DNA of 64,000 nucleotides, from assembly GCA_964036315.1 (NCBI GenBank), contig OZ038482.1, positions 12,707,785-12,771,784 of the forward strand. Direction: 5' to 3'. The notes under the pieces were generated by a model that worked only from the letters and a program-made list of their open reading frames with translations, did not search any database and was not told the origin of the DNA. The stretch comes from Acanthosepion esculentum. Lineage: Eukaryota > Mollusca > Cephalopoda > Sepiida > Sepiidae. The translations under genes and the position numbers were made by a program. Shown in pieces: positions 53,222 to 63,182 of this stretch. Within the stretch, counting starts at the first letter, position 1, and every line of letters starts with the position of its first letter.

Positions 53222-53550
53222 TGACTCCGTCCTAAGGAAGACGATAAACTACATCAAACATCAAGGCCTCTGATCAGGAGGTTTTCAAGAGCGTGGAACC
53301 ACCTCTTAATTGCTGCTGTTCTCAGGTCCACCCTGATCCGGGGTGGTAACACCTGTTAGGGTCCCAGCTATGGGCAAATATTTGCCCCCCCCCCCAATAA
53401 ACTGGGGTCAAAACACTATGAAAGCGTAAAAATAGGTTTTAATACCAGCAATATATTTTTGTAAAAATATTACCAGCAATCCATTTTTGGAAACAAAATT
53501 AGCAGTAATACATTTTTGAAAACAACATTGCTCGGAACAACAGCAATTAA
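53222..53550 (+). mobile_element. MSR retroposon copy, plus strand
   Basis: GACGATAAACTACATCAAAC, GGCCTCTGATCAGGAGG, GTGGAACCACCTCTTAATTG, GGTGGTAACACCTGTTAGGG, CCAGCTATGGGCAAATA, then minisatellite units TTACCAGCAAT..ATTTTTG (53440-53530). It is followed by a second head-like piece (53540-53605) in the opposite orientation. Confidence 0.75.
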
Positions 53551-53607
53551 GTGGTGGTTACATGCTCCTCAAAACCTCCAATCTTCCATTTAGAGGTCTT
53601 ACTGTCA

Positions 53608-53610
<3 letters not shown>

Positions 53611-53680
<70 letters not shown>
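53611..53680. repeat. (TA)n microsatellite
   Basis: About 35 TA units. Confidence 0.98.
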
Positions 53681-53682
<2 letters not shown>

Positions 53683-53779
53683 AAGATTTTATTAGAGACA
53701 CAAAATTTAATTATAACAAAAAGAACAGGCATGATTAACAGGGATAAGTTCTGTAATTTATTTCTTTAAATATCCATCC

Positions 53780-54055
53780 TGTGTAAGATGCTAAACTACA
53801 TCCAACAGCAAGGCCTCTGATCTGGTTTTGAGGAGTGCAGAAATAGTTAATCCCACAAAGGGAGTCAAATCACTATGAAAGTACAAAATATGTTTTTATA
53901 CTGCCAATACTTTTTTAGAAAATTTTTTACCAGCAATATATTTTTGAAAAAAATATTACCAACAATATATTCTTGAAAAAAATATTACCAGCAATAAAAA
54001 TCTTGTCAGTATTACATAACCCATCGAGGTTGATATGCTCTAAAACAAAACAAAT
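53780..54055 (+). mobile_element. MSR retroposon copy, plus strand
   Basis: GATGCTAAACTACATCCAAC, AAGGCCTCTGATCTGG, minisatellite units TTACCAGCAATATATTTTTG (53920-54000), then CCCATCGAGGTTGATATGC and the tail TCTAAAACAAAACAAAT. The 3' hairpin is damaged. Confidence 0.75.
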
Positions 54056-54129
54056 ATACTTTACTTTGGTGTAGGGTGGTGATATTAGACTATAGCGATT
54101 ACTTGAGTAAAATGAAGTAAATTTGTGGA

Positions 54130-56165
54130 TATATTAAAATATTTGCACAATTGGGGTCAGATGTCACAAGTGAAAACTAACATCATTGAGCTAAAATTTC
54201 GCAAACGTTTGCTCGAATTGACAAAGGACAGAGTTCTTGTTGACATTTACGAATCCGTCAGACCTGTAGGTTCTGTATGTCCCCGCTTGTATGGGTAGCA
54301 AAAACCTCAAAGGATAATTTCATCTATGGTGGATTCTGTATCTCAGAGATTTACCAAATGGTTGGCTAACCTGTTACAACCAGTACTCGAAATTTATTCA
54401 TTTCATTGCATAAAGGATTCGTTTGCTTTTGTTCGTTTTCTGTCTCTGACGATTTATGTGATCTTTTAATATCAGAAATCTTTTTACGGATCCCGTTAAG
54501 AAAAACTATTGAAATATGTGCTTTGCCTCTAATTTCGGGGGCTGTTTTCATCGAGTTCATGGAATTTGCCACCATATCTGTGGAATTTAGTTTTGACAGT
54601 ATGATATACAGACTAAATCAACGGGATTTCTATAGGTAGTCCTATGCGTCCTTTGATGGCTAAAATTTTTGTTGGATGTTAAAAGCACGATTTACTTGCT
54701 CGTAATAAAAAAAAAGCTTAATGCTATTTTCGATATGTGAATGACACTTGCGTATTCGACAGCAATGAGTAATCTGGGGATTTTCATGGATTATTGAATG
54801 AATTGCATCCGGTGTTAAAGGTTTACATTTGGAAAAGAGAACAATGCAACATCTGTATATTTCTGAGATGACGTATTGTAACTATTTACATTATTTACAT
54901 TGTCCGGCTATTGTCCTCATCTTTACTGTCACATTCACGATGTTTCAGCCGTTGTACGCTCCGACCTTCTTCAGGTGATATTTGTTGGACTTTCGAATTG
55001 AACGACGGGAGTAGAGAATGTTTTAATCCCACGGGCCATGTATCTCAGTTTTAGTTAATTCCTCACTTCAAGATTTTCTTCTCTCTCCGCTGAGGCCAGA
55101 GATTGAACTTCAATTCTTTGGGTAAAGTCACTTTTTGTATCAATCGACCAACGCTCTTATCAACAGGGGAAATGTGAATGTAACAGTAAAAATGAGGACA
55201 ATAGTCCGAACAATGTAAATAATGCAAATAGGGAACAACGCAGTTTTTTTGCCTTTCCTGACATGTGCTGGCGTACAAGCCAAACTCATCTTCCTTTTAT
55301 TGGATTGTATGCTCATTGAATTAGATAAAAACTTTGCCCTAATTATTTGCTCGTAAACCAAATTTAATTATGAATCTGAATTTATTACCAAGGATTTAAT
55401 TGACAACGGATACCCTCTTGACATTGTGAAATCTAGCATTTCTGCTTAAATTGTACAATTTAATAAATCTGAATTGTATGGTTCGGGAAAGTCTCTAGTC
55501 TGTTTGCAATTGCCTTGGATTAGGGAGGTTAGCACAAGATTTTCTAGACAAATCTCTCAGCATACAACTTATTTTTCGGCCAATTCATGGCTTCTTTTCA
55601 CATCCCAACTTTGTGGAAATCTATTTCTTTGGCTTCCAAAAGTAACTCTCTACCCCTTTTCGTTTGCCTCCAAGAGTAACCCTCTACCTGAAGGGACCCC
55701 AGGACTTGTAACGGATGAACCTCGCTGTAAAAAAAAAAAAAGAAAAAATTTCTAAAAATATTCTGCCACCTCTCCATAATGATAGTTCCAAAATTTATGA
55801 TTTTAAATGTCATTGCGATGCTGAACGCATTAATAGAACGAATCGGAGATTAGAGGGGAGGGTTGTTCCATTCGTACCAGCGAAGGTCCATATGAAAATT
55901 TGCATACGATTTTAATGCACCCGGTTCTTTAATTGCAAAACCCGTAATAATCCGATTAGTAACTAGCAGAATCTTTTCAGTTATTTGCAGATTACATTCA
56001 GATTACCATTTTAAATTGCCCGAGATTTATTTCATCTAAGCAACCTTTAAGCAGAAGGAATGGTTGCTAGGTCTTCATATAATCTGTCTACGATTCAGAG
56101 TGTTGATTTTCTGGTAATTTTTCTCCGCCATGATTTAAGGCATTGTTCACATAGTTGTATGTTTT
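54130..56165 (+). pseudogene. Penelope-like element, decayed reverse transcriptase and GIY-YIG endonuclease
   Basis: Plus-strand traces in all three frames follow Penelope order. Reverse transcriptase: 'RPVGSVCPRLYG' (54260), 'GSPMRPLMAKIFVG' (54634-54676, a G.P.G..L-type motif), 'FRYVNDTCVFD' (54732-54765; catalytic YVDD reads YVND) and 'FTFGKENNA' (54820). After the insertion 54849-55232 the thumb resumes near 55240, then 'LQLPWIREVSTRFSRQISQ' (55501). The endonuclease begins with 'YDFKCHCDAERINRTNRRLE' (55796; YIG reads RIN) and 'CKTRNNPISN' (55935), fading by about 56165. More than ten stops and frameshifts: it cannot make protein. Penelope elements encode one protein combining both domains. 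Confidence 0.8.
54849..55232. mobile_element. Foldback PLE-SINE inside the Penelope reverse transcriptase
   Basis: Flanked by GAACAATGCA (54839-54848) and GAACAACGCA (55233-55242), a 10 bp duplication with one mismatch that also restores the reverse-transcriptase frame region 'KENNA'. Left arm inverted: CTGTATATTTCTGAGATGAC, ATTGTCCGGCTATTGTCC, GCCGTTGTACGCTCCGACC, TTCTTCAGG. Interior: inverted body and tRNA-like head (minus: GATAAGAGCGTTGGTCG and GAAGTTCAATCTCTGG). Right arm: AAAATGAGGACAATAGTCCG, AACAATGTAAATAATG. Confidence 0.82.
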
Positions 56166-56814
56166 GTTCTCGATTGAGCTCTCAAGAGTGAGGAGTAATA
56201 ACCGGTTAACCCCTTTATTTTATATTTTGGTATATTTTTCTATTCACCACCTTCCGTGGATAATATCGAGATCAAAATTTCTATTTTAACATTGGAAAAG
56301 ACGTACGACTCGACTGCGTCATATGGAATCATTTCAATGATTTTTACATATTTTTGCTGTTTTACTGTCATTTTTCTTCTTTTCTTTTTTTAGAAAGAAA
56401 AGAATATCAGATGACGAAAAGGTATCGTATTTTCGTTCATTTTCACTTTTAACGCAAAATCACCTAAAATTCATAATTCACACTCAAATTGGTTCTTATG
56501 TGTATAGATATCAAATTTTAGTCACGTGTGAAACGAAATCATGTATTCAATGGCCACGGACTGTTCTTTCAACCCAATATAAACAAGAAGAAACCCTTAT
56601 GTACCAACGCGTTTCATCCCTAGAGAGATATTATCAGGGCAAGTGTAGAAATTTGATTTAGCTACCTGCATTTATAGACATTTTTTATTTTTTAATATTT
56701 TTAAAAAATTGTTTACTTTTTACGAAAATGTTTGCTGCGAATTTTGTTCTTTCATTTACGTCCGCTATTTCCCCCGCTTATGGAAATTATGAAATAATAT
56801 TTGCTCTATAGCAG
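56166..56814. other. Unassigned A+T-rich DNA
   Basis: No recognised feature. Confidence 0.5.
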
Positions 56815-57000
56815 TTGTAATCCTCATCTTTGTCGCCATATTTATTACAACGTTTCGGCCGTTGTACGCTCCGGCCTTCTTCAGGTGGTTGGAATGTCGA
56901 ACTGAACCCTTTATTTCGCTCACTGGGGTAGACTGTTCTAGTTCCATGTGCCATGTTTAATGGATGTCAGTTATCAGTTATCTCCTGTCAACTGGTCGCA
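56815..57000 (-). mobile_element. Penelope-type tail and body, headless
   Basis: Minus strand: body GGGTTCAGTTCGACATTCC, core CACCTGAAGAAGGCCGGAGC and GGCCGAAACGTTGTAATAA, then AAGATGAGGATTAC. The tRNA-like head and the end of the tail are missing. Confidence 0.75.
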
Positions 57001-57159
57001 CGATTTAGGGAGATTTCCGTACATAATGTTGGGCTTGCCTCTATGTCTTTATGGCATACTAAGTGACTTGGCACTGCTCAGCTCCTCGACGTGTAAGAAA
57101 CTAATTTATTATACGAGTAAAATTTTCTTTGGCCATCAACCATTGTGACATGTCAGTAA

Positions 57160-57300
57160 CAAAAGGAAAGATGGATTCAAGCCTTTTTCAAGGATATTAG
57201 TGCAATGTGAATATACAGCTTCAGCCAGAGCTCGAACCCGGTTCGTCATTTCCACGCCTGATATCACATCGCATTTCAACTGGTAGAAGCTGTTAATGAA
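57160..57300 (-). mobile_element. tRNA-like SINE head
   Basis: Minus strand: CTACCAGTTGAAATGCGATG, then GAACCGGGTTCGAGCTCTGG (B box), then CACTAATATCCTTG as in the SINE at 51200-51400. Confidence 0.6.
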
Positions 57301-57439
57301 ATAGACAACTGCCAAATAAACTTGGCACATACATTAATTCTTAAATTGGATATATCTATATAAAGTTCATTGGTTTGCCTCGACAATCAACATAATTATA
57401 AGTCTTTAGGGTCACTGCGCAACTGGTAACCTGACGAGC

Positions 57440-57730
57440 TCTCTTCACATGTGTTGTTTACATGCCAGTGTCTGATGAATGATCTTCCAGTCCACCTATT
57501 CGATATCCCCTCTGTATGCTTCTCCTCCTTTTGCCTAAGGTGCTATCTTATAGGATTGACAGCGGAAAGATTGTTGGCTCTTATGACACGCCCATACCAT
57601 TTCATCTTTTTCTCCTTCACGGTGGTAATGAGATATTCTAATAGGTCTGATTCTTGTCCAATGGTGACGGTGTATCTCGCACCGCATCATTTGTGATGTG
57701 ATCTTCGTAGGAGATGCCATGGATAGTTCT
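57440..57730 (-). mobile_element. Third LINE lineage (RTE-like), C-terminal fragment
   Basis: The minus strand reads, across frames, 'TVTIGQESDLLEYLITTVKE' and 'KKMKWYGRVIRANNLSAV', then 'RQKEKKHTEGISNRWTGRSF'. This corresponds to the '(R)KLKWYGHV.R' plus 'GR.KK.W.DNI.EWTG' end of RTE-like reverse transcriptases, distinct from LINE-R. Confidence 0.65.
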
Positions 57731-57994
57731 GTAGCATCTTGTTTATAATGAATACCAATTAAAAAACACGTTTGACTATTTCATTGATCACAATTGTACT
57801 GATAAGCCAAAACAGTATGTTCAGGGATGTGGCAAGAACACGAGATGCTACTTCGTTACTAAGCATATCAATTCAGTTATATTTTTGTGATATTAAAAGC
57901 CAAATAAAAATAAATAGGACAAAACTTTTCTGAAACAGAATAGCTTGTCACGATGTTTTTGCACTTAGGGAAATTTGTCACGATATCTCTGCAC
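57731..57994. other. Unassigned DNA
   Basis: Repeat of GTCACGAT..TTTGCACTT at 57950 and 57979 (about 29 bp apart). Nothing else. Confidence 0.4.
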
Positions 57995-58640
57995 TTTGGT
58001 TTGTTTTGTTTTACGGCATATCAACCTCAAGGGGTTATTTAATGCCGAGAAAATTTTTATTGCTGCTAATATTTTTTCCTTCAAAAATGTATTGCTGGTA
58101 ATACTTTTTTCCTTCAAAAATGTATTGCTGGTAATACTTTTTTCCTTCAAAAATGTATTGCTGGTAATACTTTTTTCCTTCAAAAATGTATTGCTGGTAA
58201 TACTTTTTTCCTTCAAAAATATATTGCTGGTAATACTTTTTCCTTCAAAAATGTATTGCTGATAATACTTTTTTCCCTACAAAAATGTATTGCTGGTAAT
58301 ACTTTTTTCCCTACAAAAATATATTGCTGGTAATACTTTTTTCCCTACAAAAATATATTGCTGGTAATACTTTTTTCCCTACAAAAATGTATTGCTGGTA
58401 ATACTTTTTTCCCTACAAAAATATATTGCTGGTAATACTTCTTTCCTACAAAAATGTATTGCTGGTAATACTTTTTCCCTTCAAAAATGTATTGCTGGTA
58501 ATACTTTTTCCCTTCAAAAATGTATTGCTGGTAATACTTTTTTCCTTCAAAAATGTATTGCTGGTAATACTTTTTCCCTTCAAAAATGTATTGCTGATAA
58601 CATTTTTTTTCCTTCGAAAATATATTGCTGGTAATATTTG
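57995..58640 (-). mobile_element. MSR retroposon with expanded minisatellite
   Basis: Minus-strand 3' end at 57995-58060: hairpin CGGCATTAAATAACCCCTTG/AGGTTGATATGCCG and tail TAAAACAAAACAAAC. Upstream is a minisatellite of about 17 units of 31-34 bp (TATTACCAGCAATACATTTT, TGAAGGAAAAAAG) up to 58640. Neighbouring units are grouped into CCTTC and CCCTAC variants. The 5' conserved part seen at 42400-42600 is absent. The periodic peptides 'KSITSNTFL' and 'KCIAGNTF' are artefacts. Confidence 0.85.
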
Positions 58641-58689
58641 GTGAAATGATTTTTAAAAAGTAACGTATTTTTAATTTTTCCATTTTCCA

Positions 58690-59506
58690 ATTAATAAGGG
58701 TTTCAAAGGTAGTTCAATGTATCTACTTTTGGCGACTTGGTCTCTCGAGTTGTGAACATGTCTATACATATTCAACGCATCACAAGATCTCAGAATTGCA
58801 AGCAATCTGAACATGTTTACTCTGAAGAGACGTCACAAGATACTTTTTAGGTACTTGTCACAAGATCCTCCGAACATGTCTACACTGAAGATTTTCGTAG
58901 TGTCTACATTAAGAAAATTGGCACAAGAAAATCGACCGTGTCTACATTTATTTTTTACTCTGTGGAGACTTTTCAAAAGTTCTCCGACTCGTCTACTCTT
59001 AAGCGAAGTATCACATAATTTCAAAGTGTCTAAATTTAGAGGATATGTCACAAGGCCATAGCACGTGTCTACATTGTCACAAGATTTAACAATGTCTTTA
59101 TTGTACGTGACCTATTACAAGGTCTCTACACTTCAGTTACTTGTTACATGATATTTGAACATATCTACACGTAGTGGACTTAGATCTTTGAACTTGTTTA
59201 TAACGGGGGTAAGAATATCTCCAAAAGAGACTTATCACATGATCTCTGTATTTTAGGGGACTCGACACAAGATCTTAGAATATGACTAATTTTAGTGGAT
59301 TAACTCTGTACGAATCTACTGTGAGGAGACCAATTTAGCCGTATGGGTCTATTCTGATGGGACCTGTCATAATGTCCGAATGGATCTACCCATAACGAAC
59401 TTGTCAAAAGGTTTCCGAATGTCTACAGGGAGAGGATTTGTCCCGTTTCTAAACATGTCTAATATGTGTCGATCTCAAGAATTGTCTTGTCCCTAAATCC
59501 CTGAAC
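58690..59506. repeat. Degenerate ~40 bp repeat region
   Basis: Motifs TCACAAGATC, GAACATGTCTAC and CTTAGGGGACT-like strings recur at roughly 40 bp spacing but with much divergence. This looks like the old, unhomogenised edge of the array that follows. Confidence 0.75.
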
Positions 59507-59770
59507 GTGTCTATGCTTAGATCTCGGGGATCGCCAGATCTCGGAACGCGTCGACGCTTACATCTCGGGGATCGCCAGATCTCGGAACACGTCGACGCTT
59601 ACATCTCGGGGATCGCCAGATCTCGGAACGCGTCAACGCTTACATCTCGGGGATCGCCAGATCTCGGAACACGTCGACGCTTACATCTCGGGGATCGCCA
59701 GATCTCGGAACGCGTCTACGATTACATCTCGGAGATCGTCAGATATCGGAACGCGTCTACTCTGAATGGA
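59507..59770 (+). repeat. 41 bp tandem array
   Basis: Six units of GATCTCGGAACGCGTCGACG plus CTTACATCTCGGGGATCGCCA, 41 bp apart (59536, 59577 and so on), G+C-rich and CpG-rich. It grows out of the degenerate region on its left and stops at 59770. Confidence 0.95.
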
Positions 59771-60419
59771 CATTTCTGAAGACCTCAGACCTTAGGGTCT
59801 TTATCACAAGATCTCCAAACGTTTCTACCTTTAATTATCAAACCAAATATTTTTACCCTTGCAAAATAGTAGTCATAAAATACTTTTTAACCACATGAAT
59901 TTAATCTTTTCCTCTAGAACAATTTTGTGTGGGTAATTTTCAAATATTAAACAAACACTTAGTAACAATGGCGTTCCTAATCATGTCGTTGAAGGACAAA
60001 ATTATTTCTAACATATATAAATACTATTTAAACCGCAATAAAATTATTATTAACTTATTTTACTATAAATAATTACACTGTACTTATATAATTCGGGAAA
60101 AGGCAATGAACAATAAAAAGTAATATATAACTCTTGTAGCCAATAGTAATCGAAAGAGAAATCTTTTAGCTATAATTAAAAGTTACTCATTTCTTGAATT
60201 GAGACTTTTTGAATTATGACATTAGCAAGAAAAGAGAAAAATCGCCATTGCTTTTTTATTTATATAAATATTAAATAAACAGAAAATATTCACTAATTCA
60301 GAACGAATGGTTGATGGAATTGTGTACGACAGCCTGAAATAATCATTATTATCAATTTCCTTTCTTTTATTACTATATTAAGCACCCCAGAACAGAAATA
60401 AAAATAAACAAATTTAAGA
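59771..60419. other. A+T-rich unique DNA
   Basis: No recognised feature. Confidence 0.5.
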
Positions 60420-60760
60420 GGCAGGTTAAGTTTATGTAGCAGAACCCAAATGGGGCCAGAGATGCGTGCGTGTTTTGCAAGGGAGTGTGGAGACGGCGAA
60501 TCGGTGAGCTTCGGACGAATGGTGAATCGGGCAGCACTTCGTGATGACTGAAGTGGTGGTGTCGCTTGTCACCATTTCTATTGGCTGGTTCTGGGCGCTC
60601 ATTGGCTGAGTGCTGGCTGGGGCAGATGCATAAAAGCATTGTACGCTCATTCAAGAGCAGCTCGTTTTCGCTTCTGACGTGGAGTGGTGTATTGGCGATT
60701 GAAATGGAGAGAAGTGTGGATTTCTTTTGCTTACTGGACTCGCACTAACTTTTTTTCCTT
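60420..60760 (+). promoter_or_regulatory. Promoter-like segment with CCAAT and TATA boxes
   Basis: An unusually G+C-rich island in A+T-rich DNA. Two inverted CCAAT boxes (TCTATTGGCTGG at 60579 and CTCATTGGCTGAG at 60599), then GATGCATAAAAGCATTG (60627), a TATA-like box, and about 25 bp on TCATTCAAGAGC as candidate start. A third ATTGG at 60693. An ATG at 60703 opens 'MERSVDFFCLLDSH' and stops. Two CCAAT boxes 20 bp apart and a TATA box is a layout known from histone and other strong metazoan promoters, but no gene follows within sight; the first exon could be non-coding. Confidence 0.4.
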
Positions 60761-60983
60761 TCTTTTCCTGTGTTTGCATCTAACCAATTTTTGCACTGTT
60801 CACTACATAAATTCATTTCAAATTGATCTTCCTACGTCACTAAAAATAAAATCTTACTGATCACTTAAATTAAAAAAATGACAAATGTTTTAAATTTGTA
60901 ATCAGGGTGCTTTTTCGTCAATTAAGCAATCAATATAACGATATTTCAAGAAGTAATATGAACTTTAAGAAATCACGTGATAT
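60761..60983. other. Unassigned A+T-rich DNA
   Basis: Nothing recognised. The last four bases ATAT are the left target duplication of LTR-T copy C. Confidence 0.5.
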
Positions 60984-61444
60984 TGTAGAGGACCGTGTGG
61001 GTTTACGTGTTGTTTAATTAGAAACACGTGCTGTTTATTCCCGCTAGAAGAAGGTCCAACTACAAGAACATGGCGGACTCAAATTGAGTCCAACTGAAGA
61101 TGTAAAGAAAACAAACAAACAAAACCGATATATATATCAACAAATATATGTATTAAACAACAAATTTACAAGTGACAAAGACATCAACATTTGTGTTTGT
61201 GTGTGAACGTAAAGAGTTTGTATTTTGCTGAATGTTCGTACGTACGTGTATGTGTGTTTAATGTTCACGGCGTCTCCCACAAATGGGAAGACGCGGATCT
61301 CTACGAGAGATCACATTTTCAAATGTGTCGGCTGAAATGCAAAGTGAACAAGAGAACGAGGCGAGAAGTTGCCCAGTATTTATAGTGTAGGGAGAGCGAC
61401 CCCTAGTGAACAATTACGGAATTACGGAGGAGCCAACTCCGACA
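60984..61444 (-). mobile_element. LTR-T solo LTR, copy C, with 4 bp target duplication
   Basis: On the plus strand from TGTAGAGGACCGTGTGG to GGAGCCAACTCCGACA, 461 bp. Flanked by ATAT on both sides. The minus strand carries CACTATAAATACTGGGC. It sits at the left end of repeat X in the exact position of the left boundary of copy B. Confidence 0.87.
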
Positions 61445-61695
61445 ATATGATGGTCTGTTGTTTGTGTTCAAGTAGGGAGGGGGTAAATTTAGAAAGAAAA
61501 CTGGAGCAATTAACCTTTGTAATATTTAATAAAGGAAATATCAGACGTTTGTGGTCCGGAGCGATTAATCTATAGTAATACGAGAAAAATATGAAAAAGT
61601 ATTTATTGCTAGTCGCAGTACCAATTCCCATACCGGATCGTTTTGTGTAGCATCATATCGAAATATCTCGTAAGCAGTTGAACAACAATCATTGC
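61445..61695 (-). repeat. Repeat X, second copy, part 1
   Basis: Inverted paralogue of 22727-22975. Interrupted at 61695 by the foldback element and continued at 62134. Confidence 0.85.
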
Positions 61696-62133
61696 CTGTC
61701 TATATTTCTGAGATGAGGTATTATGTACACTATTTACATTATTCGGACTATTGTCCTCATCTTAGTCGCCATATTTATTACAACGCTTCGGCTGTTGTAC
61801 GCCCCGGCCTTCTTCAGGTGTCCTCAAGGACACATAACACAGTGGATAAAAGCGTTGGTTAGATCCAGTGACAGGACCCAAACAGTGTGAGTTCAATACC
61901 CGTTTAAGGCAGTGGAGAACTTGGAGAGAGGAATTAACAGGAGATAACTGATAACTGATATCCATTAAACATGGCACGTGGAACTAGAACAATCTACCCC
62001 AGTGAGCGAAATAAAGGGTTCAGTTCGACATTCCAAACACCTGAAGAAGGCCGGAGCATACAACGTTCGAAACGTTGCAATAAATATAGCGACAAAGATG
62101 AGGACAATAGTCCGAATAATGTAAATAGTGAAT
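61696..62133. mobile_element. Foldback PLE-SINE, complete, with empty site in window
   Basis: 438 bp flanked by AATCATTGC (61687-61695 and 62134-62142). Left arm inverted: CTGTCTATATTTCTGAGATG, GGACTATTGTCCTCATC, GTTGTACGCCCCGGCC, TTCTTCAGG. Then forward: the palindrome GTGTCCTCAAGGACAC, an A-box-like ACACAGTGGATAAAAGCG, B-box-like GTGAGTTCAATACCCG, body ACTAGAACAATCTACCCC, core CACCTGAAGAAGGCCGGAGC, AAGATGAGGACAATAGTCCG, AATAATGTAAATAGTG. The paralogous locus at about 22727 lacks the insertion and has one AATCATTGC equivalent. Confidence 0.9.
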
Positions 62134-62225
62134 AATCATTGCTTTTACCACTTTCATGCGCATCTAAGAACTGTCTTGAATCGCTCTCCAATTTACTACA
62201 AGAGTAAAACGTCCCAGGACAAAGA
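62134..62225 (-). repeat. Repeat X, second copy, part 2
   Basis: Inverted paralogue of 22640-22735, directly continuing part 1 when the foldback element is removed. Confidence 0.85.
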
Positions 62226-62715
62226 AATTTCTCAAGAGATATCTTGTCAACTGCAACAATAACAAACATGTCTGGCTGTAGGAGAAAAGACAGTTCTCGT
62301 GAGATCTTGTCAACCGTTCGAGAAATAAAGAAACTTCTCATCAGAAATCTCGTTAACTACTACAAGGACTAAGGAGATTCGAAGGGAATGTCTCGGCTGC
62401 CGCTATGAAAAGAAAGTTATTTCGCGAGATATACTGTTAACCGATACAAGAACAATTCTCCTGGTAACTTCCGCAGAAATAATACAAATTCTCGCGAGAT
62501 AACTCGAATGCCGCAACCGAAATAAATAAATCTCTCACGAGATATCTCGTTATACAGGAAAATAAAGTTTCTCGTGTACTATCGCATCAGTCGCTAGTGG
62601 AACAAATACACACTTCTCTCCATTTCTCGTGATATCCATAGAAACAAAGAATTCTCACGAGATAATTTGTCAGCCATTGTCTGAAGAAGGGAATTTCTCG
62701 TGAGGAAATTTCACT
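62226..62715. repeat. Degenerate repeats with TTCTCGCGAGATA cores
   Basis: About nine imperfect units of 50-60 bp, each with a variant of TTTCTCGYGAGATATCTYGT followed by TAACYG. The palindromic TCTCGCGAGA is intact or one base off in several (62438, 62488 areas). Confidence 0.8.
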
Positions 62716-62717
62716 TT

Positions 62718-62800
62718 GAAATTATTATGGGATAAGGAATTATTATGGGATAAGGAATTATTATGGGATAAGGAATTATTATGGGATAAGGAATTATTAT
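62718..62800 (+). repeat. 18 bp tandem array
   Basis: Four to five exact copies of ATTATTATGGGATAAGGA, encoding a meaningless 6-residue repeat. Confidence 0.97.
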
Positions 62801-63040
62801 CTACATTATTTACATGCTATTTTCATTATATTCATTGTTATTATTACAAAGTTGGTATTTCTTGCTTTCATCAGTGGCTTGTCAATCCGGACGACCTTAA
62901 GGAAATTTCGAACAGGACCCTTTTTAAAAATATCTACAGGGTTAGTTTATTCTCGTTTCGCTGGCCATGTCTAAGGGAGATTACTCGTCTAGTTCTTATT
63001 TAGTACTGCTAAGTTATTGCTCGCCCCGTTTCGACTGCTA
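62801..63040 (-). mobile_element. Diverged Penelope-type SINE
   Basis: ATCTACATTATTTACATG, TTGTTATTATTACAAAG, CTTTCATCAGTGGCTTGTC, AAATTTCGAACAGGACCC, TTAGTTTATTCTCGTTTCGC and TGGCCATGTCTAAGGG follow the order of the minus-strand family members, closest to 19420-19670. Confidence 0.5.
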
Positions 63041-63070
63041 CAGGAACAAGGAAATTTCTTGTGAGATGTC

Positions 63071-63182
63071 TGTTGAAGTTAGCTCCTCCTTAATTCCCAA
63101 ATTGTCACTAGGGGTCACCCTCCCTATACTATAAATACTGGGCGACTTCTCGCCTCGTTCTCTTTTTCATTTCTTCATCAGA
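63071..63182 (+). mobile_element. Truncated LTR-T, 5' part
   Basis: TGTTGAAGTTAGCTCC to CATTTCTTCATCAG, with TACTATAAATACTGGGC. It resembles copy A more than C (CTCTTTTTCATTTCTTCAT). The rest of the LTR is absent. Confidence 0.75.

Noticed and set aside
57965..58683. Periodic peptides such as KSITSNTFL and YYQQYIFEGK as a repeat protein
   Set aside because: They come from a 31-34 bp minisatellite, are open on both strands, and lie inside a non-coding retroposon.
59507..59779. 90-codon Arg-rich frame (SRGSPDLGTRRRL repeats)
   Set aside because: Direct product of the 41 bp tandem array; unit length is not a multiple of three, so successive units are read in different frames.
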